Source: Neurospora tetrasperma FGSC 2508
Lineage: Eukaryota > Ascomycota > Sordariomycetes > Sordariales > Sordariaceae
Assembly: GCF_000213175.1 (NCBI RefSeq)
Contig: NW_009799101.1
Coordinates: forward strand, 4,274,940-4,338,939
Length of the DNA: 64,000 nt
Direction: 5' to 3'
Below, piece after piece: positions 63,509 through 64,000 of the stretch (position 1 is the first letter of the stretch; each line of letters opens with the position of its first letter). Position numbers and translations under genes: made by a program. The notes beneath the pieces are model-generated. The model was given only the letters and a program-made list of their open reading frames with translations. It searched no databases and was not told the DNA's origin.

Positions 63509-64000
63509 TCAAACCTTCAATGTCCTCCCTGACGAACAAGACCGAGAAAAGCCTACCTTCTTCGTGCAGTGTTGACAATCAGAACGCGACATCAACGCCA
63601 AACTCAAAGCCGCCGACCTGACCACCTTTTTCTGTCTATCAAGATCTTTCTTGTTCAAAAGGATCGGAACATCCGATTTCCGACCACTTCCCTCCGGCGT
63701 TGTCTTTTCCAACTCCTCCCGCTTAAAGCGACACGAACCCCCGCAGTATCCATCAAGAAAAAGGTACTGATACCAAAAAAACTCCCGAAAGTTCGCCGCG
63801 TACTTCTCATTCAAGCCCCTCACCTGGCTGCCTTCGATAGGGAGCTTGTCATCGGATAACTGCCCCTGGTTATTGTCAACAACTTTGACCATGTCCCCAA
63901 GAAAGTCAATGTAATCCACCGAAGCAAGCATAGCGATTAAAAAGATCTTGCGAAGCTTGGAAACATACTTGTATTTCCTTTGCAAGTTGTGCAGACACAG
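63509..64000 (-). pseudogene. Partial ORF, resembling N-terminal part of fungal kinase-like proteins
   Basis: The minus-strand frame is open to the window edge, so the 5' end is missing. The readable 163 residues include KLRKIFLIAMLASVDYIDFL and SDDKLPI, a pattern I associate with the region preceding kinase-like domains in large fungal families (L-RKIFAxL...DDDLPL). No kinase domain follows; the frame stops at 63509 after a basic tail with CQHC. It may be a truncated copy or a gene with an intron. Confidence in the family is low. Confidence 0.35.

Overview
The window looks like nuclear DNA of a filamentous ascomycete (Pezizomycotina), most likely a sordariomycete close to the Sordariales. 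The signs are genes with few short introns (gt...ag, 56-164 bp), CT-rich leaders, an AA9 lytic polysaccharide monooxygenase, a HET-domain gene and a HeLo-domain gene. There is also a sharply bounded AT-rich block of about 12 kb, full of TAG/TAA codons in former reading frames, as expected from repeat-induced point mutation (RIP).

Layout. 1-1431: broken F-box/LRR-type gene. 2617-3543: secreted AA9 monooxygenase. 4684-6909 and 20889-23042: two PIF1-family helicases that share about 200 bp of upstream sequence and part of their downstream sequence, so they look like an old direct duplication. 8435-20335: the RIP block between the two copies. It holds an unidentified coding relic (about 8549-11545) interrupted by a GC-rich solo LTR (9380-9779, TSD ttata). 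It also holds a Tc1/mariner-like relic split by a 7.4-kb Ty3/gypsy chromovirus (12558-19969, two 478-bp LTRs, TSD aagga). 23043-31381 is gene-poor, with a decayed CFEM-like cysteine-rich gene at about 26030-27115.

31382-33028: TDT-family (SSU1/Mae1-like) transporter, convergent with 33786-39170, the ER ubiquitin ligase Doa10/Ssm4 (RING-CH plus many membrane segments). 41530-45557: 1318-aa membrane-anchored protein rich in Ala/Ser amphipathic repeats. 46828-47660: assembly gap bounded by C/A homopolymers. 51626-55660: fusion of a HeLo-like helical domain, a degenerate kinase-like domain and a trypsin-like protease. 56424-57661: twinfilin. 58334-59601: PIP-kinase-like protein with an N-terminal hydrophobic segment. 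60142-62250: HET-domain protein. 63509-64000: partial, unclear ORF at the edge.

The most interesting item is the HeLo/pseudokinase/protease fusion. HeLo domains are membrane-targeting cell-death executors in fungi and are related to the MLKL four-helix bundle, so this gene combines an MLKL-like layout with a built-in protease. It lies 4.5 kb from a HET-domain gene, but no operon-like linkage is implied. All function calls come from reading motifs; no database search was run.
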